A stretch of DNA of 64,000 bases from Silene conica (taxonomy: Eukaryota; Streptophyta; Magnoliopsida; Caryophyllales; Caryophyllaceae). The stretch is from contig CM055320.2 in the NCBI GenBank assembly GCA_029255685.2, positions 8,294,614 to 8,358,613 on the forward strand, given 5' to 3'. How positions within the stretch are numbered: position 1 is the first letter of the stretch; every line of letters begins with the position of its first letter. The notes under the pieces are model-generated. The model worked only from the letters and a program-made list of their open reading frames with translations. It made no database searches and had not been told where the DNA came from. The translations under genes were made by a program, and so were the position numbers. Of the stretch, positions 24,270 to 36,890 are shown in pieces.

Positions 24270-24484
24270 CTAATTAAAGGTACGATCAAAAGTCAATAAT
24301 TACACCCTAAATGAAATGAATTTTATAATGGGGATAATTTGGGGATCAAATAATGGAATTGAGATTGAATAAGATCATTGAATTATTGATTACATATTGA
24401 ATTTATGAGGGGAAAAGGGGTGAAATTAAGAGACATAATGGTAGGTTAATTTTGATTTTAAAAACTAAAAAAGTGAAAACCTAC
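24270..24484 (-). other. Probable 5' UTR intron of the F-box gene
   Basis: On the minus strand a CAG/GTAGGT donor at 24485/24484 and a TTAATTAG acceptor at 24270 lie just before TTATTCAATG. This would remove the upstream in-frame codons and leave the ATG at 24262 as the first start. Confidence 0.5.
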
Positions 24485-24679
24485 CTGGGTAACCGCATGC
24501 TCAGGGAGTCAGGGTTCATCTGTGATGAATGAAGATTTGGGCATTGACTCGACTGAACACCAGCTATATGTTCACCAAATTCCGTCCACATTAAAATCGT
24601 CTTTATAACTTTTTTTTTTTTTTTTGTTTTTTTTTTTTTTTTGACAGCAGTAAAAAAGTCCCCAACTTAGCGGCGGATC

Positions 24680-27600
24680 TTAGCGAGCAATCTTGTTCAG
24701 ATTCCGGGGGACAAAGCTAATAGACAAACAATGAAAGAGAGAAAAAAGGTTAGAAATATCAGCAACAATTCCTCTGATCTTGATATCAACTGCTTCAAGC
24801 TGAGCAACCTGTAAAATGAGCTGAAGACAATCTGTCGACACTCCAAGATGATGAACCCGGAGAGAAAGAATCCAAGTTAAGGACTTGAGTAGACCAAGGG
24901 CCTCCGCTTGGAGAGGGGACTCAGCATAAAAGGAAATAGAAGAGGAACCAAGGATAGAGCCATCAGGGTTGTACGCTATCCATCCCGCCGAGGCCTTAAG
25001 ATCAGGATACCAACTCGCATCAACCTTAAGGCGGGATTCAAAACAAGGTAGAGCTCCACAAACCAGGACATAGGGATAAAAGTCACGTATAGCTCCCTTC
25101 ATATCATCCCTACTCCGCCTAAAGACAGGCGGAATCCCCCTCCTCTCCTTCTCAATCCCAGCCAGAGCTTCAAGCACAAGAACTTGAATAGAACTCTGTA
25201 AGTTAAAAAACATATTCATCGAGAAAGAGGTACCTGAAAAGATAACATTATTCCTGCAACACCAGATACTCCAAAGAAAGGAAATAAACACCACAACAAA
25301 ATGAATAGAAAAGTTTCCATCACGTGTACCAAAGCAGATCCAGTCCACAATCCATTCCCTAATACTAAGGAAAGAAGCAGAATCCGTCCTGATCCCCAAA
25401 GGTGAGGCAAACCAAATCCTCTTAACCACCGGGCAGTCCCGGAAGAGATGTTCCAAGGTCTCCAGACAATTTTTGTTTGCGCAAATCACACAAGAAACCG
25501 AACCATGGACATTCCGTTTAGCAAGCTCAGCACCCACAGGGAGAGATGACGACAGAATGCGCCATAAAAACACTTTCCATTTACTCGGCCCCGGTAAGCG
25601 CCACAACCGTTTCTTACAGAAAGAAACAGTTTTAGCATTAACCCGATCTCTATCTTTCCACGTACAACGCTCATTAAGAAACACCTGCTGGCATTTACCA
25701 TAACCTGATTTAACGGAATACTTACCATCCTTCCTCAGACGCCAGAAGATGTAGTCACCTTCCATATTATTACTCATAGGGATGGCACAGATCTTTCTAG
25801 CCCAAGCATCTTCAAAAATATCAAAAATTAACTCCTGATTCCAACACCCATCAGGACTAACAAGATTAGAAACATGCCAGCAACGCATATGGGAAGGCGG
25901 TGGGAAACCATAACGAGTAATGAACGGAGGATGAGAGCCATCCACCCAATTTGCGGTCCAAATATTCAGAGAAGATGTATTACACACAACCCATCCACAC
26001 TCAGGAATAACAAGCAAGGCTCCTTCTCTAATACTACGACAGCCCCAGGAACAATTACCCAAATTCCTCACACAGAGGCCTCCACCATCCAAACGGTTCT
26101 TAAAGATCTTATCATAAAAAACACGACTAAGAAGGGAGTTTCTCTCACATACCACCTTCCAAGCAAGTTTTCCCAAAAGAGCCTTATTCATACACTCAAT
26201 ATTTCTGATGCCAAGGCCTCCCTCAGATTTTGGAATACTGAGAAAGTTCTTACTCGTCCAATGAACAGTTTTACCAGATTTCACTCCTGCCCACCAAAAA
26301 TGTGCCAAGAGAGAATTAATCTTTCTAGACACACTTACCGGAATTTTAAAAACCGATAGGACATAATTAGAGAGGGTGGACAGGATAGAAGAAATCAAGG
26401 TTAAACGCCCAGCAGCCGATAATAAAACCGCATTCCAAGAAGAAAGACGACGTTTGACATTTTCCACAAGGCAATCAAAAATCAACCGCTTAGGCCCCCC
26501 CAATGTCAGTCTCAATCCCCAAATACTTACCTATACCATTATTGTTCTGGATACGCAAGATTCTCAAACCATTTCTAGCCGAGGCCAAGGTTGTGCTGGG
26601 GCTGAAAAGAATGCCAGATTTTCCATTATTAATAAACTGCCCCGAGGATTCACAGTAAGCATCTAGCAAACACCGAAGGTTCCTGAAAGACTCATTCTTA
26701 TCTTTGAGAAAGAAGATAGAATCATCAACAAAGAAAAGATGTGACAAAACAGGCCCATTTCTGACAAGGCGAATACCATGCAAACGACCGACATTCACTT
26801 CCCGACTTATGCTTCGTGATAAAATCTCCATACACAGAATAAACAAGTATGGCGATAAAGGATCACCCTGCCGTATACCACGAGTAGGCCTAAATTGCTC
26901 AAGCGGAGCTCCATTAAGAAGAACCTCGTAGGAAACAGAGGTAACACAATTCATAATAAGAGCAACCAGGCGGCTTGGGAAACGAAATGATTCCAAAGTT
27001 TTTCTCAAGAAATCCCACCTTACACGATCATACGCCTTACTCATGTCCGCTTTAAAAGCAAAACAGCCACCACTTCCAACCTTATGCTCTTTGATCTTAT
27101 GTAAAACCTCATGAGCAATAAGAACATTATCCTGAATATGACGTTTCTCAACAAAAGCATTTTGAGTTTCACTGACTAGATACCCCATAACACGAGTAAG
27201 GCGATTTGTAATACATCGAGTAACAATTTTCATAGCCACGTTGCACAAGCTAATAGGACGAAAATCCTCCACCTTCTCAGGATTCGTGCACTTGGGAACA
27301 AGCGTAATAAAAGTTCGATTAAGTTCAGCAGGAACCCTTCCCGAATTCAAGATACCCAGCACCGCCTTAGAAACCTCACCTTTAATTTTGTACCAAAATT
27401 TCTGGAAGAAATAAGTCGGGAATCCATCAGGACCAGGCGATTTGAGGGCCCCAAGTTGAAACACCGCCCTACGAACATCTTGAGCCATAAAATCCTTTGC
27501 AAGAAAATCAAAGTCATCCTCCCTAACCTGAACACCCCTATGGCAAAACAAATTCTGATCAATATTAGAAAACTCCCTGTCACGGAAGATATTAACAAAA

Positions 27601-28796
27601 TAGTCCCGGAACTCCTTAGCAACTTCCTCTGGTTTATAAGTCCAATCATTCGAGTTCTTCTTTATACCCATAATAAAATTATTACCAGCCCGTCCTTTGA
27701 CCCAGTTAAAGAAAAAACGGGTACATGTATCACCATCAACAACCCACTTCAATTTAGCCCGCTGTTTCCAGTAAGAAGCAACATTTCTAGCAAAGTTAGA
27801 AACATCCATGTTTAACTGATCATAATTAGAAGAATCTCCATTACTCCAGCAATCTTCCAAAGACTTCTCAAGCTTATCATCAAACTCATTCCACTTAAGG
27901 TTCCATTTTGCCTTGGTATCCAAAGCCCACTCCTTAATTTTTCCCCGAGTAAAGGAAAGTTTCCTCATTAGTCTATATTGCGGTGACCCGATAACACGTT
28001 TTTCCCAACTTTGCTCAATCACAGACCGACACTCTAAACTATCCAAACACCAAGCATCAATCTTATACGGCTTCTTAGCCCGATTCGCAACCAAGGCAAG
28101 ATCCAGAACAATAGGCGCATGATCAGAAATTTGAATAGGGAAGTGTTTGATACCCGAATCAGGAAAAGAGCTGAACCACAATTTAGACCCACAAGCACGG
28201 TCTAGTCTTTCATACACCCGATGCACTCCATTCCTATTATTACACCAAGTAAACCTAGGGCCTTTAAACGGAATATCAAGTAATTCATTTGAGACCCGCC
28301 ACTGGTGAAATTCCGTCGCACCCTGAATATTTCCCATATTTTTACTACACTTGTCGCTACTAAATTCAACCTGATTAAAATCCCCTATAATAATATACGG
28401 ATGATGAAGAAGATGAAGTTGAGCTTTCAATAAATAAAAAACTTCCAAGCGATGAGAAATAGAAGATTCCCCATAGAACAAAACGATATACCAAGGAAGG
28501 TCGACATTCATATTATTAAAGAGGATGATGAAATGTTTACAAGCAAAAGAGACGGAGAAATTCATAGATCCTCTCCATCCACACCAAAGCCCACCTGAGC
28601 TACCATCAGCATCCCATCCGGCACAATTACCAAAACCAGATGACCGGAATAAACCACTAACTTTGTCGACACTACACTTTGTTTCAGAAAGAAATACAAC
28701 ATTAATAGAGTTATCCATTACTAGTGCCCTTATCTTAGGAATTATAGGGGTAAGAGCATCATTAAGCCCCCTACAATTCCAAGCCAAAACGCTCAT
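24680..28796 (-). pseudogene. LINE ORF2: endonuclease, reverse transcriptase, zf-RVT, RNase H (one frameshift)
   Basis: The first part (28796-26490, 768 codons) opens with the AP-type endonuclease: WNCRGLND, SETK, GDFNQVEF and SDHAPI. The reverse transcriptase follows: FRPISLCN, KADMSKAYDRV, GIRQGDPLSPYLF and the catalytic FVDDS box. The frame breaks at a run of seven C's on the plus strand (26495-26501), just after GIETDIGG, and continues in another frame to 24680. That part has the zf-RVT region (WKVFLWRIL, then CVICANKN..HLFRDCP) and an RNase H domain with VDASW, the AEA glutamate and STDC. It stops at NLNKIAR, directly before the 3' UTR. The encoded machinery would do target-primed reverse transcription. 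Confidence 0.9.
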
Positions 28797-31304
28797 GGTG
28801 CTAGAGGAGGTTGTTTGGGGCCAACCTCCGCAACACCCTTCAGGGGACTCAAGACAGAATCATCACATTCAATCTTTACTCTGAAACCAGTACTAGTACC
28901 AGCCATACCTTCAACTTCCTGGTTCATCAAACGCATCTTCTTATCAGTCTGTGTAAGATATGCCTTAGCATATCCAATGGACACCAAACATTCAGCAGGA
29001 ACAGCATCTTTATCAATCTCAGTCCTGCACTTCCTCTTCTTTAAAGGCAGAACCGCATCAGCTTCCTCAGCATCAATCTTCACCTGATCACCAATTTTAT
29101 TAAGGCAGAAAGGACCTCCAAAGGAGGCAGCCTTCAACGGCCCCATAACAGTATCCCAGTCCAGCCCTCCCACCTTATCTTCCACCTCTCCCACTCCAGT
29201 ATCCACACCAGTAACCTGATCAGCCAAACCCAGAGAGTCTAAGACCACAACCCCATCTCTATACACTGGTCCAGTCCTAACCAATGGTTCAGAGTCAGAG
29301 GAAATAGGAATGGGATCATTAACTCCCTCAGACACCTGTAAACCTGGAGCACGAGCAGTATTAAGCCCAAGTTCAGTACTCACATTCACCTGTACCTCAC
29401 TTGGAGGTGGGTTTTTATACCACGCAGCCATGTCATCTTCAGATTCAGAGCCCATAAAAGGCCATTCAGGAGTAGAATAGTTGGAACTTGATGTGTCATC
29501 AATAGTGATAACAAGGTCATTAGCATTCAAATCGCTATGCATGCACATGTGATCCTGTCCAAAACCCTCAGCCTCCATATACTGCTCATCAGAGTCTTCC
29601 TTACTTGGTGGTGAATAAGCAGGTGTTCTTCGAGGTCCATAAAAAGCACAAGGATAAATAGTGGGGGTACCCATGGGTGGGTCAAAAGTTTGGTTGTACC
29701 CCCTATTTTCATCATCCAACCTAGCCCAGTTGGAGTCACTCTCAACTCTGTTCAATATGGCCTCTTGCACATACACATTCTTATCCACCTTATTAGAACT
29801 AACCTCCCCATCAAAGTTAACATAGCAAGCATAGGGATCAGAGGAGAAGAACTGACCCGGGAAAGAAGGGAGATTAGCCTGTTGCAGATAATGAGTACCC
29901 ACATTATCCCCTTCAAAGATATAACCACCCACAACCCCCCCCCCCCTTCCTAGGGCCAACACAAGAAGGCCCAGCAGCAAAAGGATCCTTCCCACCAGAC
30001 ACATTTGCAGCCTGTTCAACTGTCATTGGAGCTTTACCTTTATCCTTCCTTGGACCATCCCCAAAACCAACTTCATTAGGATTAGTCCCTCCACTATCAA
30101 CCTCCATATTCACCTCTAAGTTCCCATCACCCTCACCATTATCAGCAACCCCCCTCCCAGAATCAGCAGCCCCACCAATATTAAACAACACAGGCCCAGC
30201 AAAGGGCTGGGCAGTAACACTGAACTTCATACCCGGATAAACACGACCCCCAGGGGTAGTACCCAGACAGAAATCCACATAATACTCAGGCTCAACAGGA
30301 GAACCAGGGGGAGAAACATCATCAGCAAAACAACCCAACCTAACCTTAGCAGAAACATATTTCGTAGTAGAAGGAGTTGCACGTAGATCAAGATTAAACA
30401 TAGTATGGTTTGTTTTTGATTGAAAAACCGCAAAACCCTTGTTCTTAACCCTATCTAACATGCCATGCACACCTGATACGATAGATATAATACTCTCACG
30501 ACAACATGCAGAGATATGACCCACCTTACCACACCTAATGCAATATTTAAAAACATCTTCATACCTAAACTGAATCCAAAGAAGATAGCCACCATCCATG
30601 GAAAGAAAGAATCCAGGAGTAAGAGGTTCATTGAGTTGAATTCTAGCCTTGATCCGTAGGTAGTCTTTATCAGGGCAAAAGCCAAACTTTTCAATCTCAA
30701 AATGATTACTTAGTAGATTCCCTGCTACATTTGCAACTTCATGGGAAAGGTACTCAAAGGGGAGCCCACAAACCCTAACCCAAACTTCAGCATAAGGGAA
30801 ACGAATAGTGTGAGGGATACTATCAGGAAACCACTTTGAAAACACCATGAAAGCACCATAGAAAGTCGCATAAGTTTTTCGCAACAGATCTTCCTTGTCC
30901 TTCATATCAGAGCAATGTAAAGCATAAATATCTCCAATCTGAATAACATGCACAGGGCCCCTCATCTTCCACTTAGTTCTAATCACAGTCATCAACTTCT
31001 CCACCTTAAAAACCCTATAATCAACCAAGAAGCCTAGAACACAATGCTCCCAGAACTCCCTAGACCTCCCCAGAGTAGTGGGGTCAATATTGAACATAGG
31101 CCCAGAACGGGGGAACCTCCAAGCTTGAACGTGATCAGGATCATTAGGAGAAAATTCAGCATTTGGGTAAGAATGGTGGTAGTCACGCCCATTAGAAGCC
31201 CCAGGGAAGGAGCCCATCACACCTTGATTAAAGTTATGATTAACATGAGAATCATGACCACCAGTAGCCTTCCAACTATTATTATCACCAGGATCATTCA
31301 TCAT
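28793..31304 (-). pseudogene. LINE ORF1: RNA-binding gag-like protein (one frameshift)
   Basis: The likely start is MMNDPGDNN at 31304; the open frame extends upstream without need. The N-terminal part fits the DUF4283 family of plant LINE ORF1 proteins (for example FPYAEVWVRVCGLPFEYLS). A zinc knuckle CIRCGKVGHISACC follows, of the CX2CX4HX4C type. The frame breaks at a run of 12 C's on the plus strand (29935-29946) and continues as GGYIFEGDNVGTHYLQQ and onward to a TGA at 28793-28795. The downstream part is acidic and Ser/Pro-rich, with a KKRKCR basic patch near the end. The stop overlaps the ORF2 start. Confidence 0.85.
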
Positions 31305-31763
31305 AAAGAGAAGAGAAAGGAAGAAGAGAAAAGAGATTGATACAACAGAAACAACACCCAAAGAGAGTATAAATAGCCCAAACCTATTCGCATGCAACCC
31401 TAGAAAAACCCTAAACAGAACTAGCACTTGTCAGAAAGCAAACACGAACACTGGTCAGGGGAAAGCAACCCCAAGAAAAAGGACTGCAGACCAATCCACG
31501 GACAAGATATCAAATGATTAGAAAACCACAACACGAAACCTATCTTGAAACCAGAAGATGTCAGAAAAGAAGCCAATAGAAAAGGAGAGAAAAGAAGCAC
31601 AGGAAAATAGAACGTTTTTTATTCTTTTGCAGTTTTTGAGGATGGAAGAGTAGGAAAGAAGGTAAAGGAAAGAAGGTAAAAAGACTCTCACGAGGAGAGG
31701 AGAGAGCTCTCTCAATTTTTAGAGAGAGAAAGTTTTTAAACTTAACTAAGTTTCTTTATAACT

Positions 31764-32786
31764 CTCTTAATACCACAAAATAACGGACTTTTTACAATAC
31801 TAGTGTACCCGTGAAAAATCACGGGTTGTGTATTTTTTTAAAAGAAGACGACAAATTACAGTTATTATATAATCAAAATTGTTCATAAGTACACTTTGAA
31901 ATTTTCGTTTTATTAGGATCGTTTAATATTTTGTAAGTGTCTTAAAGTTAAACTTATTGAAAAAATAATGGTGGGTTAATATCAATGTTGATATTTCAAA
32001 TTCTGTAAAATGGCGGACATTAAAATACGTTCTTACAACCAACACGGTCCTGGCATAATGAAGGTCTCTCATTCATAATGAAGGTTGTCTTCAGCATTTT
32101 GTTTTTTTTGTGTAACACCCGTGAAAAATCACGGGACTGTGTACTTTTATTTTAAAAGAAGACGACAAATTATATTTATTATATATATATAACCAGAAAA
32201 TTTATTTATTGAACATGTATACTTAAAATAAAAACGGAAAAAAATTAATATCATTATTACTATAAAAGCAAAATGTTTTTCAGCTGACGTGGCGCAGTAT
32301 CGTTTCAGCGTTTAGTGTTTCTCGCTCTCACATTCACCCTCACAAATTTATGTTTCGTAGACCAATCAGGATTTCTCATTTATGCCACATCATATATATA
32401 TGATTTATTTAATAATTTAATAATTAAATACAAAATATTCCATTTTTCCATAAAAAACGTGTAGGATCTAATATAAATGATAGAATCGAATAAAAAGAAT
32501 ATTCTATGATTTATTTGATAAAAAAAATATTCTATGATTTAATAAAAACGTGTAGGATATGTAATATGAGAATATCCTACACGTTTTTAATTAAAATAGT
32601 TTCCATTCTACAACCAGCTCAGCTATTATAATATATTAATATTACAATATTCACTAAATCTTCGAATTAAAGATTGTACATAATCTTTCCATAATTCACA
32701 GAAGTCTAACTCAGGTATTAATATTACAATTACAATATTCACTAAATTATCTAAAACTTTCCATAATTCACAGAAGTCTAACTCAG

Positions 32787-32842
<56 letters not shown>

Positions 32843-33263
32843 GTTATTATTATTATTATTATTATAATGATTCCATAAATATTGTTAGGTACCGAGTCAT
32901 ATACCGAGATTCCCTAAATATTATAATATTATTATTTATTTATTTATTATTCTACTACATTCCAAGATTCTCGAATTTTGCATTATTTCAAGTCATATAT
33001 TTTCATTCCATTCCATAAATAAGAAATATTCCATAGTAAAAGATATACAAAATAAATATTAGCTGTAATCTCGGGGATCGATAATAAAAAATTAGTTGCC
33101 AATATTAAAGTGTATAATCTTTGGCTAATTAGCTAATTACACGGCTGAATATATAATAGCTAATTAGCTAAAATAAGGGACAGAAAATTAGTTGTAATTA
33201 GCTAAAATTAGTTGCCAATATTCCATAAATATTTTTGACGAACAACGTGATTCCCTAAATATT

Positions 33264-33318
<55 letters not shown>

Positions 33319-33938
33319 GATTATTATTATTATCATATAATCATTCCATAAATATTTTTGACGAACAGCATGATTCCCTAAATATTATAATACGAGTAAT
33401 AAATAATTGCAAATATCTTTCCATATTTTTAGGTATTATAATATTACAATATTCACTAAATCTTCGAATTAAAGGTTGTACAAAATCTTTCCATAATTTC
33501 TAATGCAAATATTATTGTATTGTATATACCAACTAACTCGCAAAATTAACTACCTTCCATACTTCTTGATGAAGAAGGAGGAACGACTAATACAACAACG
33601 AATGTTGTTTACAAGGAGGTTTTCGAGAAACTGTAATTTTTGCCCTACATTATCGAATTTTAATACACCCATTTAATTTATATTTCTACCTGATTTGTTA
33701 TTTTGTTCATCGTATTTGTCCGTCAAAGGCAGAAAAGCAAATAGACAAAGCAAAACCCCATACAACGGGGAGTCATACGATTAACGGCTGCCAAAGGCAG
33801 CCCAAAGTAGGATTTTTTTTACTGGTCCACCCGGACCAGTAGCAAAATTACAACAGTTAAAGCCCACGCAGGGGCACCCAAAGTTCAAAATATAAACGCC
33901 CATATCAGGGCCCAACAGATAAATTTTTAAAAGGCAAC
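31764..33938. repeat. AT-rich region with dispersed and simple repeats
   Basis: No gene seen. Two direct copies of a ~70-bp unit containing CCCGTGAAAAATCACGGG and AAGAAGACGACAAATTA lie at 31807-31870 and 32109-32175. Long ATT microsatellites occur at about 32790-32865 and 33265-33320. Between 32630 and 33510 short segments repeat two or three times, such as CTTTCCATAATTCACAGAAG and TTCCATAAATATTTTTGACG. The pattern suggests an old, multiply duplicated repeat. Confidence 0.7.
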
Positions 33939-36012
33939 CTACTCATCGGGAGTAGGTCCAGCAGCAGCATCAACACTAGTGGGGCCAGAGGACACTTCCT
34001 CTCCAACATCTTGGGACCCCACCATGCCCTCTTCCTCGTCATCCGAAAGCAGATCCATGTTCAGGCCATCGGGGAAATCTGCAGCAAAGGCCTCCTCTAG
34101 AGCAGTCAAGTCCCAGGTAGTATGACTACCCTCGTGGAACTCCTTGACACATTTAATCCAGGTCTCGGCAGCAGAATAGGAAACAGCATCAATCAAAGCT
34201 CTCTGCAGACCAGCCTTCTTGTGCTCCAGGGCCTCCACCTTCAGAACCAGGTTAGCCTCAGAGGCTAAGGCCCGCTCCAATTTAGACTGAGCTGTGGCCA
34301 ACTGGCCCTGAGACGTCCTCTCTAGGGCCTTGAGCTCCTCCTCCAGGGCCTTAAGCTTCCCCTCTTGAGCCTTGAGCTTTTCCTCCTGGGCCTTGAGCCT
34401 CTCCTGGCCCGCAATCACCTCACGACGGAAACGATCAACAGCCTGTCGCAGATTCCCCCTCAAGACCTCCTCTGAACTGAGCTTTGCCGCCATTTCCTCC
34501 ATCCTCTCCAAAGCAGCATCATGAGCTACCTTCATACGCTGGAGATCAGCCAGCAACGCCTCACTCTGTTGATTGGTGCACAACGCCAGCTCCAAAGCCT
34601 GAGTACACCAAACCAGATCAGATAAAAAAAAAAGCCTACCTCAAAAGATACCTCCGTCACATGCCTAGTCAGGTCCTGAAAAGGACGCTTCTTCAAAATA
34701 GAGGCAGAGGCAGGGAATAGCAAAGAGTTCAAAGTAGGCCAAAGCTTGGTCTTGAGTCCTCCAAAACCTCCAGGAATCTCTAGCTGTAGAGGAGGAGAGG
34801 AGGACTCTCCAGAGAATGTCCGAGGCAGTTGCTCCAATATAGGCTTGAAGCCAGGAGTAGGAATGGTGGGAGGAATCTCAAGAGGAGATGGATCAACATA
34901 GGGAGTCTCAGGAACAGACTCCTGGATTGGATCCACAGCGTCAACCTCAATCGGGGCAGCTTGGGACCCAGCTCCAGCAGAGCTCCCCTCAACAACCTCT
35001 ACCTTCTTTTTCTTCGAGGACCCCGCGTCCCTAGGAGTAAATCTTTCTCTGCGCAGTTGCATAACCCTGCTCACATCCACCCTGGCCTTGCCTAGAAAAT
35101 CAAACAAACGCAAAATCAGAACAGGTTAAGTACGACCCTGCTCAAGAAGATAACCAAACAGAAAGGACACCATACCCTCCTTCTTCGCCGCCGGAGCAGC
35201 AGAATCCTGGACCAGCCTGGAGAAAGACCTCTCCTCCGTAGGAAGGTCCAGGAGCTTGGCTTTCGAAGTAGCAGGATCCGTAGACTCATGGAGTTTTTCC
35301 AGGTTATGCCCTGGAAAAACACACCAGCTGTCAAGAATGAGTACAAACATCAAAGGCAAAAAGCAAGAAATAAACCCAGAATAGAAACCATACCTTCAAT
35401 CGGCTGCCATGCAGAGAAAATATAATCAGGAGAGGAAGGCAACGTATCAATTTTGACAAAGATGAAACGGGTGAACCATTTACTATCATCCGGAGTAGTG
35501 GGAAAGACAATAGTAGAGGGCATGTTATCATGACCGCGAATTGTACACTGGAAATGACCCAAAGAGCGTGGGTTAAACCACTGGCCAAGATCCGCCAGCC
35601 CAATGTTCAAACCACGCTCTCGGTTCAGAGCACATATACTAAGCAGAATACGCCATGCGTGAGGGGCAACCTGACACATGGCTAATTTAGTCAATTTCAA
35701 GAAATCCACAATAAGATCAGGAAACGGGAACCTTAGACCCAAGCGGAAGGGATATTCATAAAAACAGGTCCACCCTTCCCTCGCGAAGTCCGCCTTCTCA
35801 TCGGCGAGGGGAAAGTGGTAGACAACCCCATCCGGGAAGCCAAACCTGACCTTGATTAGAGCTGCGTGAGACTCATCAAAGGCTGAATCGCAGAGATGCC
35901 TAGGGGCCAACAACTTCTGTGATGGAAAGGGACCAGAGTAGACCCCCAGCGCAGGTGAGGATCCAGAAGAGCATCCAGCAGGAGTAACAGCAGAGGAACT
36001 AGGGGCAGACAT
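33939..36012 (-). CDS. Putative gypsy-type transposon protein with C-terminal coiled coil (four exons)
   Basis: A four-exon model on the minus strand reads through with matching phases: 36012-35394, 35310-35176, 35091-34640 and 34598-33939, giving 621 residues. Junctions are GAAG/GTATGG, TTCCAG/GGCATA, GAGG/GTATGG, TTCTAG/GCAAGG, GAG/GTAGGC and CTCAG/GCTTTG. The N-terminal 200 residues (YEYPFRLGLRFPFPDLIVDF, later VAPHAWRIL) resemble the family called putative gypsy type transposon (PF04195-like), judged from memory. A Pro/Ser-rich middle follows, with a KKKKVEVVEG basic patch. The last exon is a long coiled coil including four heptads of the KLKAxEx kind and an acidic tail (SDDEEEG). A minus-strand TATA box precedes it. 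Its role is unknown; such genes often travel with retrotransposons. Confidence 0.7.
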
Positions 36013-36137
36013 TATAAAACTTCGAAGGTTGAGGTAAACAAATTTTACTGTGAAAAGGAAAGTAAGAGAAAAAGAGAAAGTAGGTGAAGGAAGTGAATTA
36101 TGAAGATGGTAAAAGTGAAAAAGTCGGATGAAAGGCA

Positions 36138-36144
36138 ATTTATA
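36138..36144 (-). promoter_or_regulatory. TATA box for the minus-strand four-exon gene
   Basis: On the minus strand CTATAAATTG lies about 130 bp before the ATG at 36012. The interval between is a C/T-rich leader-like stretch. This supports transcription as a unit of its own. Confidence 0.45.
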
Positions 36145-36493
36145 GAAGAAGTGGACGGTTAAAAGTAAAGAGTAAATTTTGAATTCAAAAGTTGAGAGTA
36201 AATGCAAGTGGGAAGTTGAAATAGTTGAGGGGACATGCCATTAATGGGTGGTTGAAAAAGCAGCCTAGTGGCCTGGGTAGCCTACGTGAGCAGCATCAGC
36301 AATCCCAACAACCCATACAAATTCCGGAAGCACACTTGAAAGCAGAGTAAAATTCCAGCCCAATTGAAGCCAAGTTAGGCTGAAATTTGGGGGAAATTGT
36401 TTAGCCCAAAAATCATCATCGCAATGTTGGGCCCATAAGTAGTCTCAGAAGCAGCAGTCCATCACAGAAGCAAACCAGACGCAGGAAAAGAGC

Positions 36494-36890
36494 TGTTGGA
36501 GTAGGAGAATGGGTCAAAACCCTAAAGGAATATCCCCCTATATTCACTCCTACATTCCGGGGCCAGAGCATAATCGGTTGAGCTAAAATCCGCGGCTATA
36601 AAAGAGAAGCTAGGGCATTTTTTTTAGGCATTCAGTTCATACGTTGTAAACTTTACTACTTTCGCAAAATACTTGTAATCCGTCTCCAACAGTGAATATC
36701 CTCGATCATAGTAAAAATATTGGTGGGATTCCGTTCCCCCCGCGGTTGTTTCCCTCAACGGGTTTTTCCGCGTCACCAAAAATCTCTTGCGTCGTTATTT
36801 CATCTCTTTAATTTTCATATTCGTTTTTTACGTAAATCCTCATATTGGTTGACACTTTGACCCGCATCACAAAAACTCGACCCGGTAGAA
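36494..36890 (+). mobile_element. LTR (probable 3' or solo LTR) of a retrotransposon
   Basis: It begins TGTTGGAGTAGG and has a promoter-like GGCTATAAAAGAG (TATA at about 36597-36603). It then has the plant LTR R/U5 signature: GGTGGGATTCCGTTCC, CGCGGTTGTTTCCCTC, GGGTTTTTCCGCGTCACC. A purine-rich AGGAAAAGAG lies just before the start, as expected of a polypurine tract for a 3' LTR. The right border is approximate. No pol gene is visible within the window on either side. Confidence 0.55.

Larger units (their letters stand above)
24611..31752 (-). mobile_element. Full-length L1-type LINE (non-LTR retrotransposon)
   Basis: 7.14 kb between copies of TCTTTATAACT (24600-24610 and 31753-31763). On the minus strand it has a ~450-bp 5' UTR, ORF1 (DUF4283 type plus CCHC zinc knuckle), ORF2 (AP endonuclease, reverse transcriptase, zf-RVT, RNase H), a very short 3' UTR and an A-rich tail, seen as T's interrupted by one G at 24611-24642. 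Both ORFs are broken once, each at a run of G, so this copy is probably not autonomous. Otherwise it is well preserved, suggesting a fairly recent insertion. It separates the F-box gene from its former upstream DNA. Confidence 0.93.
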
